The notes below the pieces were generated by a model that worked only from the letters and a program-made list of their open reading frames with translations, was not told where the DNA came from and ran no database searches. From Methylibium sp965279545 (GTDB taxonomy: Bacteria; Pseudomonadota; Gammaproteobacteria; Burkholderiales; Burkholderiaceae_C): 64,000 bases of DNA. Every line of letters starts with the position of its first letter. Position 1 is the stretch's first letter. The DNA lies in contig NZ_OZ257250.1 of assembly GCF_965279545.1 (NCBI RefSeq), positions 2,418,001 through 2,482,000 of the forward strand. Direction: 5' to 3'. The position numbers and the translations under genes are program-made. Shown in pieces: positions 36,879 to 48,129 of this stretch.

Positions 36879-37229
36879 TCAACCCTTGGCCCACGGCCTC
36901 GGGCCGCCGATCACGTGCATGTGCAGGTGATAGACCTCCTGCAGGCCGTCCTTGCCGGTGTTGATCAGCGTGCGAAAGCCGTTGGTGACGCCGAGCTCGC
37001 GCATGAGTTTCGGGGCGAGTGCGAGCATGCGCCCCATCAGGTCTTGGTCCTCGGGGCCGATGTCGGCCAGCGTGGCGATGTGCCGCTTCGGGATCACCAG
37101 CACATGCACCGGTGCCCAGGGATTGATGTCGTGGAACGACAGCACATGCTCGTCCTCGTAGGCTTTGCGGGACGGAATCTGGCCCGCGATGATCTTGCAG
37201 AAGACGCAGTTCGGATCGTGGTCGCTCAT
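36879..37229 (-). CDS. hinT: HIT-family nucleotide hydrolase HinT
   Basis: A 116-residue purine nucleoside phosphoramidase-type HIT protein. The zinc-like N-terminal CVFCKIIAGQIPS and the catalytic triad HLHMHV near the C terminus are intact. It lies between the his operon end and tatABC on the same strand, a common betaproteobacterial arrangement. Confidence 0.94.
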   Translation of the reverse strand: MSDHDPNCVFCKIIAGQIPSRKAYEDEHVLSFHDINPWAPVHVLVIPKRHIATLADIGPEDQDLMGRMLALAPKLMRELGVTNGFRTLINTGKDGLQEVYHLHMHVIGGPRPWAKG

Positions 37230-37251
37230 GACTGGATGCAGCAGAAGAAGT

Positions 37252-37629
37252 TCAGGTCGGCATCGGCTGGTTGCCGTTCAGGTTCAGCCAGCCGCGCACG
37301 ATGCGGTAGAGGAACCAGATCGAGATCAGCCCCCAGGCGATCCAGCCGGGGATGAAGAACAGCAGCCACAGCCACGACGTGACGATGTACAGACCGCCGG
37401 CCCACAGCACGGTGCGGATGCGCCAGCTGAAATGCGAAGCCTGCCAGGTGCCTGCGGCCTCGTCCCTCTTCACCATGTCGATGATGAAGGCCACGATCAG
37501 CAGTGCCACGCTGGCCTGCACGCCGGGCAGCACCGCGCCGACGGCGACGATCAGGTGCAGCAGGTAGCTGACGGTGCCGACCGTCTTCAGCGAGCGCTCG
37601 CGCTCGTCGCTGTCGATCACGGTGTTCAT
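37252..37629 (-). CDS. DUF4870-like small membrane protein
   Basis: A 125-residue inner-membrane protein with about three hydrophobic segments (VSYLLHLIVAVGAVLPGV, ASVALLIVAFIIDMV, WAGGLYIVTSWLWLLFFIPG). It resembles DUF4870/YidH-like proteins; function is unknown. Its start codon overlaps the hisE stop (ATGA at 37629-37626), so it is a cotranscribed passenger of the his operon. Confidence 0.72.
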   Translation of the reverse strand: MNTVIDSDERERSLKTVGTVSYLLHLIVAVGAVLPGVQASVALLIVAFIIDMVKRDEAAGTWQASHFSWRIRTVLWAGGLYIVTSWLWLLFFIPGWIAWGLISIWFLYRIVRGWLNLNGNQPMPT

Positions 37630-37985
37630 GTTCCGCGCTCCTTGGACTCGGCCTCGCGGCCCTTGACCTTGCGCAATGCGAATTCCTCGAGGCCCGACAT
37701 CCCCTCGCGCCGCTCGAGCTCGGCCAGCACCTGCGCCGGCGTGAGGCCGAAATGCGCCAGCGCCACCATCGCGTGGAACCACAGATCGGCCGCCTCGTTG
37801 ACGATCTTCGGGCGGTCGCCGTCCTTGGCCGCCATCACGAATTCGGTGGCCTCCTCGCCGACCTTCTTCAGGATCGCGTCGGTGCCCTTGTGGAACAGGC
37901 GCGCGACGTAGCTGGCGTCGGGGTCGCCGCCGCGGCGCGACTCGATCACGGCCGCCAGGCGGGCCAGGGTGTCGTCGCCGCTCAT
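37626..37985 (-). CDS. hisE: Phosphoribosyl-ATP pyrophosphatase HisE
   Basis: A 119-residue all-alpha NTP pyrophosphohydrolase for the second step of histidine synthesis (PR-ATP to PR-AMP). The metal-binding helices KVGEEATEFVMAAK and NEAADLWFHAMVAL are intact. It is separate from hisI, as usual in betaproteobacteria, and overlaps it by ATGA. Confidence 0.94.
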   Translation of the reverse strand: MSGDDTLARLAAVIESRRGGDPDASYVARLFHKGTDAILKKVGEEATEFVMAAKDGDRPKIVNEAADLWFHAMVALAHFGLTPAQVLAELERREGMSGLEEFALRKVKGREAESKERGT

Positions 37986-38371
37986 TTGTAGATGTGCTCC
38001 GGGTCCTTCAGCACCGGCTCGGCGGCGTGCCAGGCCCCGGCCTCGTAGCGCTGGTAGAAGCAGCTGTGGCGCCCGGTGTGGCAGGCGATCGAGGGCTCGT
38101 GGCCGAGCTGCTCGACCTTCAGCAGCAGCACGTCGTTGTCGCAGTCCAGGCGCATGTCGCGCACCTTCTGGATGTGGCCGGACTCCTCGCCCTTGTGCCA
38201 GAGGCGGCCGCGCGAGCGGCTCCAGTACACCGCCTCGCCCAGCTCGGCGGTGCGCGCCAGCGCCTCGCGGTTCATCCACGCGAACATCAGCACGTCGCCG
38301 CTCGCGGCTTCCTGCGCGATCACCGGCAGCAGGCCGTCACGGTCCCAGCGAATGTCGTCCAGCCAAGTCAT
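37982..38371 (-). CDS. hisI: Phosphoribosyl-AMP cyclohydrolase HisI
   Basis: A 129-residue zinc enzyme that opens the adenine ring of PR-AMP (third histidine step). Motifs are MFAWMNREAL, the DCDNDVLL magnesium site and the zinc cysteines in ACHTGRHSCFY. It lies after a 151-base gap downstream of hisF that contains GC-rich hairpins. Confidence 0.95.
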   Translation of the reverse strand: MTWLDDIRWDRDGLLPVIAQEAASGDVLMFAWMNREALARTAELGEAVYWSRSRGRLWHKGEESGHIQKVRDMRLDCDNDVLLLKVEQLGHEPSIACHTGRHSCFYQRYEAGAWHAAEPVLKDPEHIYK

Positions 38372-38454
38372 GCACGGCAGTTTAGCGAGTCAGCGCAATC
38401 CCCCTCGCGAACGGCGCCATCGGCAAGCAGCGATCCACCCAGTGGACGCCGTGG

Positions 38455-38522
38455 ATCCGGCTCCGCCGGTCCACCAGCGTCGCCCCCTGGAGGGGGAGCG
38501 GCGCAGCCGCAACGGGGGTGGG
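38455..38522. repeat. GC-rich tandem hairpins in the hisF-hisI gap
   Basis: CCCCCT/AGGGGG (within 38483-38496) and GCGGC/GCCGC (38499-38510) form two adjacent hairpins, followed by ACGGGG. A similar string (GAGGGAGCG, AAGCCGC, CACGGGG) occurs at 45936-45963. This looks like a dispersed intergenic repeat of the genome. Confidence 0.55.
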
Positions 38523-39284
38523 TCACGTCCTCACCGGAATGCCGTGCGCGGCCATCAAGGCCTTGGCCTGACCGACGGTGAAGCTGCCGTAGTGGAAGAT
38601 GCTCGCGGCCAGCACTGCGTCGGCGCCGCCGATCTGGATGCCCTCGGCCAGATGCTCCAGCGCCCCGACGCCGCCCGAGGCGATCACCGGCACCGGCACC
38701 GCGTCGCTGACCGCGCGCGTCAGCGACAGGTTGAAACCGATCTGCGTGCCGTCACGGTCCATGCTGGTCAGCAGGATCTCGCCGGCACCGAACTCGGCCA
38801 TCTGCCGCGCCCAGGCCACCGCGTCGAGACCGGTGTTCTTGCGCCCGCCATGGGTGTAGACCTCCCAGCCCTCGCCGCCGACCCGTTGCTTGGCATCGAT
38901 CGCCACCACGATGCACTGCGCACCGTACTTGTCGGACGCGTCGCGGATGATCTGCGGGTTCGCGACCGCCGCCGAGTTGAAACTCACCTTGTCGGCCCCG
39001 GCGTTGAGCAGGCGGCGCACGTCCTCGACCGTGCGCACACCGCCGCCGACGGTCAGCGGGATGAAGACCTGCGAAGCCACCGCCTCGATGATCGGCAGGA
39101 TCAGGTCGCGGCCGTCGCTGGTGGCGGTGATGTCGAGGAAGGTCAGCTCGTCGGCGCCTTGGTCGTTGTAGCGCGCCGCGATCTCGACCGGGTCGCCGGC
39201 GTCGCGCAGCTCGACGAAATTGACCCCCTTGACGACGCGGCCGCCGGTGACGTCGAGGCAGGGGATGACGCGTTTGGCGAGCAT
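38523..39284 (-). CDS. hisF: Imidazole glycerol phosphate synthase cyclase HisF
   Basis: A 253-residue (beta/alpha)8 barrel. It uses ammonia from HisH to form imidazole glycerol phosphate and AICAR. The catalytic aspartates lie in RVIPCLDVTGGRVVKG and LTSMDRDGT. The two phosphate-binding loops (GGGVRT, SGGVG) are present. It follows hisA by 14 bases. Confidence 0.96.
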   Translation of the reverse strand: MLAKRVIPCLDVTGGRVVKGVNFVELRDAGDPVEIAARYNDQGADELTFLDITATSDGRDLILPIIEAVASQVFIPLTVGGGVRTVEDVRRLLNAGADKVSFNSAAVANPQIIRDASDKYGAQCIVVAIDAKQRVGGEGWEVYTHGGRKNTGLDAVAWARQMAEFGAGEILLTSMDRDGTQIGFNLSLTRAVSDAVPVPVIASGGVGALEHLAEGIQIGGADAVLAASIFHYGSFTVGQAKALMAAHGIPVRT

Positions 39285-39298
39285 GGCCGAAAAGACGC

Positions 39299-40045
39299 TC
39301 AGGCGTTGCCGTTCAGCGCATCGGCCCGCGCCTGCGCCGCGGCGAAATCGAGGTCGCCGTTGTAGATCGCGCGACCGCAGATCACGCCTTCGATGCCCTC
39401 GCCTTCGACCGCGCACAGGCGCTCGATGTCGGCAAGGTTGCTGAGGCCGCCCGAGGCGATCACCGGGATGCTGAGCGCCTGCGCCAGCTTGACGGTGGCT
39501 TCGATGTTGATGCCGCTCAACATGCCATCGCGGCCGATGTCGGTGTAGATCACGCCCTCGACGCCGTAGTCCTCGAACTTCTTCGCCAGGTCCACCACCT
39601 CGTGGCCGGTCAGCTTGCTCCAGCCGTCGGTGGCCACCTTGCCGTCCTTGGCGTCGAGGCCGACGATGATGTGGCCGCCGAAGGCGGTGCAGGCATCGCG
39701 CAGGAAACCCGGGCTCTTGACCGCGGCGGTGCCGATGATCACGTAGGACAGGCCGTCGTCGAGGTAGCGCTCGATGGTGTCGAGGTCGCGGATGCCGCCG
39801 CCCAGCTGGACCGGGATCTCGTCACCCACTTCGGCCAGGATCGCCTTGATGGCCGGCTCGTTGACCGGCTTGCCGGCAAAGGCGCCGTTCAGGTCGACCA
39901 AGTGCAGGCGGCGCGCCCCGGCGTCGAGCCAGCGCCGGGCCATCGCGGCCGGATCCTCGCCGAAGGTGGTGGAGGCTTGCATGTCGCCTTGCTTCAGGCG
40001 CACGCAGCGACCGTCTTTCAGGTCGATGGCAGGGATCAGCAGCAT
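39299..40045 (-). CDS. hisA: Phosphoribosylformimino-AICAR isomerase HisA
   Basis: A 248-residue half-barrel-duplicated isomerase of the fourth histidine step. The catalytic Asp pair is in IPAIDLKDGRCVRL and YTDIGRDGM; phosphate loops are LGGGIRD and ASGGLSN. It lies between hisH and hisF. Confidence 0.96.
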   Translation of the reverse strand: MLLIPAIDLKDGRCVRLKQGDMQASTTFGEDPAAMARRWLDAGARRLHLVDLNGAFAGKPVNEPAIKAILAEVGDEIPVQLGGGIRDLDTIERYLDDGLSYVIIGTAAVKSPGFLRDACTAFGGHIIVGLDAKDGKVATDGWSKLTGHEVVDLAKKFEDYGVEGVIYTDIGRDGMLSGINIEATVKLAQALSIPVIASGGLSNLADIERLCAVEGEGIEGVICGRAIYNGDLDFAAAQARADALNGNA

Positions 40046-40067
40046 GGCTGTCAGGGGTGGGGGAGGA

Positions 40068-40724
40068 TCAGGGGCACCAGCCGAGGAAATTGCGGTACAG
40101 GGCCAAGCCGTGCGCAGCACTCTTCTCGGGGTGGAACTGGGTGGCAAAAATATTATCGCGTGCCACCGCACTGGTAAAGGGCGCACCGTAGTCGGTTTCA
40201 CCGACGCTGTGCGCCGGATCGGCGGGCACCGCATAGAAACTGTGAACGAAATAGAACCAGCTGGCGTCCGGCACGCCGGCCCACACCGGGTGCGACCGCG
40301 CCTGGACCACCTGGTTCCAACCCATCTGCGGCACCTTGTAGCGGCTGCCGTCGGGCTGCAGGCGGCCCTCGAGCTGGAATCGCCGCACGCGCCCCGCGAT
40401 CAAGCCGAGGCCCGGCGTGTCCTGTTCCTCGCTGTGGTCGAGCAGCATCTGCATGCCGACGCACACGCCCATCAGCGGCTTGCTCACCGCAGCCTCCAGC
40501 ACGGCCGCCCGCAGCGCACCGCCATGGGCCTCGCGCAGCTCGCGCATGCAGTCGCGCATGGCCCCCTGGCCCGGCAGCACCACGCGCTCCGCGGCGCGCA
40601 CCACGTCCGGCTCGGCGGTGACGACCACGTCGAAGCCGGTGCCGGCCGCCGCATGCAGCACCGCCTGCGACACCGAGCGCAGGTTACCCATGCCGTAGTC
40701 GACGACGGCGACGGTGCGACTCAT
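40068..40724 (-). CDS. hisH: Imidazole glycerol phosphate synthase glutaminase HisH
   Basis: A 218-residue class I glutamine amidotransferase that supplies ammonia to HisF. The catalytic Cys is in PLMGVCVGMQMLL and the His/Glu pair in ATQFHPEKS. ATG 40724 with an upstream GGAG is preferred over a GTG three codons earlier. Confidence 0.95.
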   Translation of the reverse strand: MSRTVAVVDYGMGNLRSVSQAVLHAAAGTGFDVVVTAEPDVVRAAERVVLPGQGAMRDCMRELREAHGGALRAAVLEAAVSKPLMGVCVGMQMLLDHSEEQDTPGLGLIAGRVRRFQLEGRLQPDGSRYKVPQMGWNQVVQARSHPVWAGVPDASWFYFVHSFYAVPADPAHSVGETDYGAPFTSAVARDNIFATQFHPEKSAAHGLALYRNFLGWCP

Positions 40725-40755
40725 CTCGGGCACTCCACGGCTCAGGAGGGGTGGC

Positions 40756-41355
40756 TCACAAACTGCCTTTGGTCGACGGGATCACGCCGGCCATGCGCGG
40801 GTCGCGCTCCAGCGCCATGCGCAGCGCCCGCGCAAAGGCCTTGAAGACCGTCTCGCACTGGTGGTGGGCGTTGTCGCCGTGCAGGTTGTCGATGTGCAGC
40901 GTCACCCCGGCATGGTTGACGAAGCCCTGGAAGAACTCGTAGACCAGCTGGGTGTCGAGCGCGCCGATCATGCCGGCCTTGAACGGCACGCGCATGTGCA
41001 GCCCCGGTCGGCCCGAGAAGTCGACCACCACGCGGCTCAGCGCCTCGTCGAGCGGCACGTAGGCATGGCCGTAGCGGCGGATGCCCGCCTTGTCGCCGAC
41101 CGCCTTGGCGAAGGCCTGGCCGAGCGTGATGCCGACATCCTCGACGGTGTGGTGGCCGTCGATGTGCAGGTCGCCGTCGGCCTCGATCTCCAGGTCAATC
41201 AGCCCGTGGCGCGCCAGCTGGTCGAGCATGTGGTCGAAGAAGCCGATGCCGGTGGCGAGCTTGGCCACGCCCGTGCCGTCGAGGTCGATGCGCACGCGGA
41301 TTTTCGTTTCGGCGGTATCGCGCCGGACTTCGGCAACTCGGTTCGGTTCGGTCAT
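40756..41355 (-). CDS. hisB: Imidazoleglycerol-phosphate dehydratase HisB
   Basis: A 199-residue monofunctional dehydratase with the duplicated manganese-binding motifs GFFDHMLDQLARHG, DGHHTVEDVGI and HHQCETVFKAFARAL. It makes imidazole acetol phosphate. The start overlaps the hisC stop (ATGA at 41355-41352). Confidence 0.95.
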   Translation of the reverse strand: MTEPNRVAEVRRDTAETKIRVRIDLDGTGVAKLATGIGFFDHMLDQLARHGLIDLEIEADGDLHIDGHHTVEDVGITLGQAFAKAVGDKAGIRRYGHAYVPLDEALSRVVVDFSGRPGLHMRVPFKAGMIGALDTQLVYEFFQGFVNHAGVTLHIDNLHGDNAHHQCETVFKAFARALRMALERDPRMAGVIPSTKGSL

Positions 41356-42493
41356 GACAAGACACCTTTCAGGGCCGCGATCATCTGGTCGTTCTCGTCG
41401 GGCAGGCCGACGGTGAGGCGCAGGCAGTTTGCCAGCAGCGGGTGCAGGCCGGACACGTTCTTGACCAGCACGCCGCGCGCCTTCAGGCCCTCGAACGCGG
41501 CCTTCGCGTCGGGCACCCGCACCAGCACCATGTTGGCCTCGCTCGGGAACGGCGTCGCGCCGGGCATCGCGCGCAGCGCGCCCAGCAGCCGCGCCCGCTC
41601 GGCGCGCAGCACGCCGGCCTGGCGCGCGAACTCGTCTTCGTGCTCCAGCGCGAACAGCGCCGCCTCGCAGTTCAGCACGCTGACGTTGTAGGGCGGGCGC
41701 ACCTTGTCGATCTCGGCCACCAGCGCGGCCGGGCCCATGAGGTAGCCCAGCCGCACGCCGGCCAGACCGAACTTGCTGAGCGTGCGCATCAGCAGCACGT
41801 GGTCGTGGCGCGCGTCCGGGGAGTTCAGGCGGCCGATGTAGCTGCGGCTCGCGAAGGGCTGGTAGGCCTCGTCCATCACCACCAGGCCGCCGTGCTCGCG
41901 CACCGCGTCGACGATGCGCTCGATCACCGCGTCGTCCCACAGGTTCGCGGTCGGGTTGTTCGGGTAGGCCAGGTAGGTGATCGCCGGGCGGTGCGTGCAC
42001 ACCGCGGCCAGCATCGCCTCGGCATCGAGCTCGAAGTCGGCGGTCAGCGGCACGCCGACGAAGCGCAGCCCCTGCAGCCGGGCCGACATCTCGTACATCA
42101 CGAAGCCGGGCACCGGCGCCAGCACCACGGCCGGTCCGCTCCGGCCCGCTTCGCCCGGCGGCACGTCGCAGGCCATGCTGAGCAGCGAGATCAGCTCGTC
42201 GGAGCCGTTGCCCAGCATCAGCGCGCAGCCCACGGGCATTCCGGCATGGCGGGCCAGTGCCGCGCGCAGCGCGTCGGTGCGCGTGCCGGGGTAGCGGTTG
42301 ATCGCCAGCGCGCCGAGCCGGCGGCCCAGCTCGGCCTGCAGCGCCTCGGTCAGGCGGTGCGGGTTCTCCATCGCGTCGAGCTTCACGAAGCCGTCCGACG
42401 GCTGGATCGCGTAGGCGTGCATGTTCTGCACGTCCTGGCGGATGAAGCGCGCGAGGCGCGGCGCCAGCGGTGTGCTGCCGTTGCTGCTGCCGC

Positions 42494-42497
<4 letters not shown>
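41352..42497 (-). CDS. hisC: Histidinol-phosphate aminotransferase HisC
   Basis: A 381-residue fold-type I PLP aminotransferase. Visible are the PLP lysine in RTLSKFGLAGVRLGYL, the substrate region MENPHRLTEAL, NGSDELI and YPNNPTANLW. It transaminates imidazole acetol phosphate. Its ends overlap hisD and hisB by ATGA. Confidence 0.94.
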
Positions 42498-43867
<1,370 letters not shown>

Positions 43868-43869
43868 GT

Positions 43870-44514
43870 TCACTCCTGGGGGATGGCCGAAGCAAAGGCG
43901 TCGATCAGCCGGCGGATCGCTTCGCGCTTGAGTTTGAGCGCCGCCTGGTTCACCACCAGGCGCGACGAGATGTCCATGATCCGCTCCACCTCGTGCAAAT
44001 GGTTGGCCTTGAGCGTATTGCCGGTGGACACCAGGTCGACGATGGCATCGGCCAGCCCGGTCAGCGGTGCCAGCTCCATCGAGCCGTAGAGCTTGATCAG
44101 GTCGACGTGCACGCCCTTCTCGGCGAAGTGGTCGCGCGCGACGCTGACGTACTTGGTCGCGACGCGGATGCGCGAGCCCTGCTTGACCGCCGCCGCATAG
44201 TCGAAGTCGGCGCGCACCGCCACGCTCATGCGGCATTGGGCGATGCGCAGGTCCAGCGGCTGGTACAGGCCCTGGCCGCCGTGCTCCAGCAGCACGTCCA
44301 GCCCGACCACGCCGAGGTCGGCGCCGCCGTGCTGCACATAGGTCGGCACGTCGGTGGCGCGCACCAGCACCACGCGCACGTCCGCCCGGTTGGTCGGCAG
44401 GATGAGCTTGCGCGAGGTCTCGGGGTCCTCGGTGACCTCGATGCCCGCCGCCTTCAGCAGCGGCAGCGTCTCTTCGAAGATGCGGCCTTTCGACAGCGCG
44501 AGGGTGATGCTCAT
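43870..44514 (-). CDS. hisG: ATP phosphoribosyltransferase HisG, short form
   Basis: A 214-residue catalytic subunit for the first histidine step (ATP plus PRPP). It lacks the C-terminal regulatory domain, so it is the short form that needs HisZ; no hisZ is in this window. Motifs are ITLALSKGRI, GGADLGVVGLDVL and the PRPP loop LVSTGNTLKAN. ATG 44514 is chosen; the extension to 44544 falls in repeat-like sequence. Confidence 0.95.
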   Translation of the reverse strand: MSITLALSKGRIFEETLPLLKAAGIEVTEDPETSRKLILPTNRADVRVVLVRATDVPTYVQHGGADLGVVGLDVLLEHGGQGLYQPLDLRIAQCRMSVAVRADFDYAAAVKQGSRIRVATKYVSVARDHFAEKGVHVDLIKLYGSMELAPLTGLADAIVDLVSTGNTLKANHLHEVERIMDISSRLVVNQAALKLKREAIRRLIDAFASAIPQE

Positions 44515-44534
44515 GGGGTCTCCCGCCGGGCCGC

Positions 44535-44612
44535 CATGGGCCACGAAGGGCCCCCTACGGGAACCTTCGAGACTTCGCCCCCTCGGGGAGAAGCAAACGA
44601 AGTGCGCGTGAG
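44535..44612. repeat. Hairpin-rich spacer between murA and hisG
   Basis: The 103-base gap holds CTTC-CCCC/GGGG-GAAG (about 44573-44593) and other GC-rich inverted segments. On the minus strand its GACAGCCCTCACGCGC resembles GACCGCCCTCATCACGCGC at 45894-45912. It looks like a member or relative of the GC-rich repeat family. Confidence 0.4.
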
Positions 44613-44617
44613 GGCTG

Positions 44618-45883
44618 TCATTTCACTCTTTCGATGTCCGCACCCAGCCCGCGCAGCTTGGCTTCCATCCGGTCGTAGCCGCGGTCCAGGTGGTAGATGC
44701 GGTCCACCACGGTTTCGCCGCTGGCCACCAGGCCGGCGATCACGAGGCTGGCCGAGGCGCGCAGGTCGGTCGCCATCACCGTCGCGCCCGACAGCCGCGG
44801 CACGCCGGTGACGACGGCCGTGTGGCCGTCGACCTCGATCTTCGCGCCCAGGCGCACCATCTCGTTGACGTGCATGAAACGGTTCTCGAAGATGGTTTCG
44901 GTGACGCGCACGGTGCCGTCGGCGATGCAGTCCAGCGCCATGAACTGCGCCTGCATGTCGGTCGGGAAGGCCGGGTACTCGCTGGTGCGAAAGCCCACCG
45001 CCCTCAGCTTGCCGTCGGAGCGCACGCGGATCCAGTCGCTGCCGGCTTCGATCTGCACACCGGCCTCGCGCAGCTTCTCGATCACGGCGTCCAGGTGGTC
45101 GGCGCGCGCGTGCTTCAGCAGCACCTCGCCGCCGGCCGCCGCGACGGCACACAGGAAGGTGCCCGCCTCGATGCGGTCGGGCACGATGCGGTGCGCTTCG
45201 CGCGGCGCGTGCAGCCGCGCCACGCCCTGGACGCGGATCTTGCTCGTGCCGTGGCCTTCGATTCTCGCCCCCATCGCGATCAGCATCTCGGCCAGGTCGA
45301 GGACCTCGGGCTCCTGCGCGGCGTTCTCGAGCACCGTCTCGCCGTCGGCCAGCGTCGCGGCCATCAGCAGGTTCTCGGTGCCGGTCACCGTGATCATGTC
45401 GGTGGTGATGCGCGCACCCCTCAGGCGTTCGGCCTTGGCGATGATGTAGCCGTGCTCGACCGAGATGTTCGCGCCCATCGCCTGCAGGCCCTTGATGTGC
45501 TCGCCGACCGGCCGCGAGCCGATCGCACAGCCGCCGGGCAGCGACACCGTGGCCTCGCCGAAGCGCGCCAGCAGCGGGCCGAGCACCAGGATCGAGGCGC
45601 GCATCGTCTTCACCAGGTCGTAGGGCGCTTCCGGGCTGCTGAGCGGGCCGGCGTCGATGGTCACCTCGTCGGGCCGGCTCTCGCTGCGCTCGGCCGCCGC
45701 ACCCATGCTGCGCAGCAGCTTCAGCGTCGTTGACACGTCCTGCAGGCACGGCACGTTCGAGAAGCGCACCGGCTCGGCGGTCAGCAGCGCGGCGCACAGC
45801 TCCGGCAGCGCCGCGTTCTTGGCGCCGGAGATGGCGACCTCGCCGTGAAGACGGCGGCCGCCGCGAATGAGGAGTTTGTCCAT
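44618..45883 (-). CDS. murA: UDP-N-acetylglucosamine 1-carboxyvinyltransferase MurA
   Basis: A 421-residue enzyme for the first committed step of peptidoglycan synthesis, adding enolpyruvate to UDP-GlcNAc. The catalytic cysteine is in SLPGGCAIGSRPVG (Cys119), so fosfomycin sensitivity is expected; GAKNAALP and the C-terminal DRGYDRMEAKLRGLGA are also typical. ATG 45883 is chosen. It precedes hisG in the same direction, a standard betaproteobacterial arrangement. Confidence 0.95.
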   Translation of the reverse strand: MDKLLIRGGRRLHGEVAISGAKNAALPELCAALLTAEPVRFSNVPCLQDVSTTLKLLRSMGAAAERSESRPDEVTIDAGPLSSPEAPYDLVKTMRASILVLGPLLARFGEATVSLPGGCAIGSRPVGEHIKGLQAMGANISVEHGYIIAKAERLRGARITTDMITVTGTENLLMAATLADGETVLENAAQEPEVLDLAEMLIAMGARIEGHGTSKIRVQGVARLHAPREAHRIVPDRIEAGTFLCAVAAAGGEVLLKHARADHLDAVIEKLREAGVQIEAGSDWIRVRSDGKLRAVGFRTSEYPAFPTDMQAQFMALDCIADGTVRVTETIFENRFMHVNEMVRLGAKIEVDGHTAVVTGVPRLSGATVMATDLRASASLVIAGLVASGETVVDRIYHLDRGYDRMEAKLRGLGADIERVK

Positions 45884-45935
45884 GGTGCGGTGTTGACCGC
45901 CCTCATCACGCGCTTGCACGGACCGCCCTCGCCAC

Positions 45936-45963
45936 GAGGGAGCGCACAAGCCGCGCCACGGGG
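45936..45963. repeat. GC-rich repeat near bolA 3' end
   Basis: GAGGGAGCG, AAGCCGC and CACGGGG occur in the same order and spacing as at 38490-38516 (hisF-hisI gap). It lies in the 91-base gap between bolA and murA. Confidence 0.4.
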
Positions 45964-45974
45964 CGGCTTGTGGA

Positions 45975-46253
45975 TCAGTGGTGGTGGGCAGCGGCGGTGT
46001 GGGCGGGGGAGCCCTGCACCGCGAATTCGGCCGGCGTCAGCGTCTTCATCGACAGCGCGTGGATTTGTTCGCGCATTCTATCGCCGAGCGCCGCGTAGAC
46101 CCGCTGGTGACGGCGCACGCGGCTCAGGCCGTCGAACTCGGCGGCGACGATGGTCGCGAAAAAATGCTGGCCATCGCCTTCCACCTGCAGATGCTCACAG
46201 GCGAGGCCTTGCGCGATGTAGCGCTGCACGTCTTCTGCGGTGGGGTCTGCCAT
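45975..46253 (-). CDS. BolA-family protein
   Basis: A 92-residue BolA/IbaG-type protein, a small class II KH-like fold that partners monothiol glutaredoxins in iron-sulfur handling. Typical are HLQVEGDGQHFFATIVAAEF, LSRVRRHQRVYAALGDRMR and HALSMKTLTPAE. The His-rich C terminus (HTAAAHHH) is unusual and could bind metal. Upstream of murA, as in ibaG-murA pairs, which supports IbaG. Confidence 0.88.
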   Translation of the reverse strand: MADPTAEDVQRYIAQGLACEHLQVEGDGQHFFATIVAAEFDGLSRVRRHQRVYAALGDRMREQIHALSMKTLTPAEFAVQGSPAHTAAAHHH

Positions 46254-46274
46254 GTCGCCAGTGTATCGGGCTGT

Positions 46275-47038
46275 TCAAGACCGCAGTTTGTAACCGGTCT
46301 TCAGCAGGCGCAGCGCCACCGCGGCCACCACGACGAAGCTCGCGCCGACCACCGCCAAGCTGATCCACGGCGACACGTCGCTGACGCCGAAGAAGCCGCG
46401 CCGGAATCCGTCGATCATGTAGAAGAACGGGTTCAGGTGGCTGGCCGCCTGCCAGACGGGGGGCAGCGAGCCGACCGAATAGAACACCCCCGAGAGGAAG
46501 GTCATCGGCATCACGATGAAGTTCTGGAAGGCCGCGATCTGGTCGAACTTCTCGGCCCACAGAGCGGCCACCAGGCCCAGCGTGCCCATCATCGCCGCGC
46601 CCAGCACCGCGAACACCAGCGTCCACCCCGGCGCGGCCATTCCGGGCGGTGCGAACCACACCGTCACCGCCAGCACCCCGGCCCCCACCACCAGACCGCG
46701 CACGATCGACGCGCCGACGTAGGCCACGAACCACGCCCAATGCGACAGCGGCGTGACGAGCAGGAACACCAGGTTGCCGGTCACCTTGCTCTGGATCAGC
46801 GAGGAGCTGCTGTTCGCGAAGGCGTTCTGCAACACGCTCATCATGACCAGGCCCGGGATCAGGAAGCTGGTGTAGCCGACGGCGTCGTAGACCTTCACAT
46901 GGTCTTCGAGCACGTGGCCGAAAATCAGCAGGTAGAGCACCGCCGTCAGCACCGGCGCGGCCACGGTCTGGAAACTGACCTTCCAGAAGCGCAGGATCTC
47001 CTTGTAGAACAGCGTGCGCGCGCCGGTCAGGCTCGGCT

Positions 47039-47042
<4 letters not shown>
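46275..47042 (-). CDS. ABC-2 type exporter permease (YadH-like)
   Basis: A 255-residue inner-membrane protein with about six helices and the ABC-2 signature region (PMTFLSGVFYSVGSLPPVWQ, NPFFYMIDGFRRGFFG). It pairs with the ATPase encoded just upstream through an ATGA overlap. Substrate is unknown. Homologues usually sit before ibaG-murA in betaproteobacteria, where a link with envelope maintenance is suspected. Confidence 0.88.
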
Positions 47043-47998
<956 letters not shown>

Positions 47999-48129
47999 GA
48001 AGGTCTCGGGGCGAGCCGGGCATTGTAGGCAGGCCTCGGCATCGGTGCAGCCCGCATTGGTCGCGCGCGGCGTTGATGCTAGATTGACCGCAAACAAGAC
48101 CGCTCGCCAGACAACGAGTCGACCGCGCC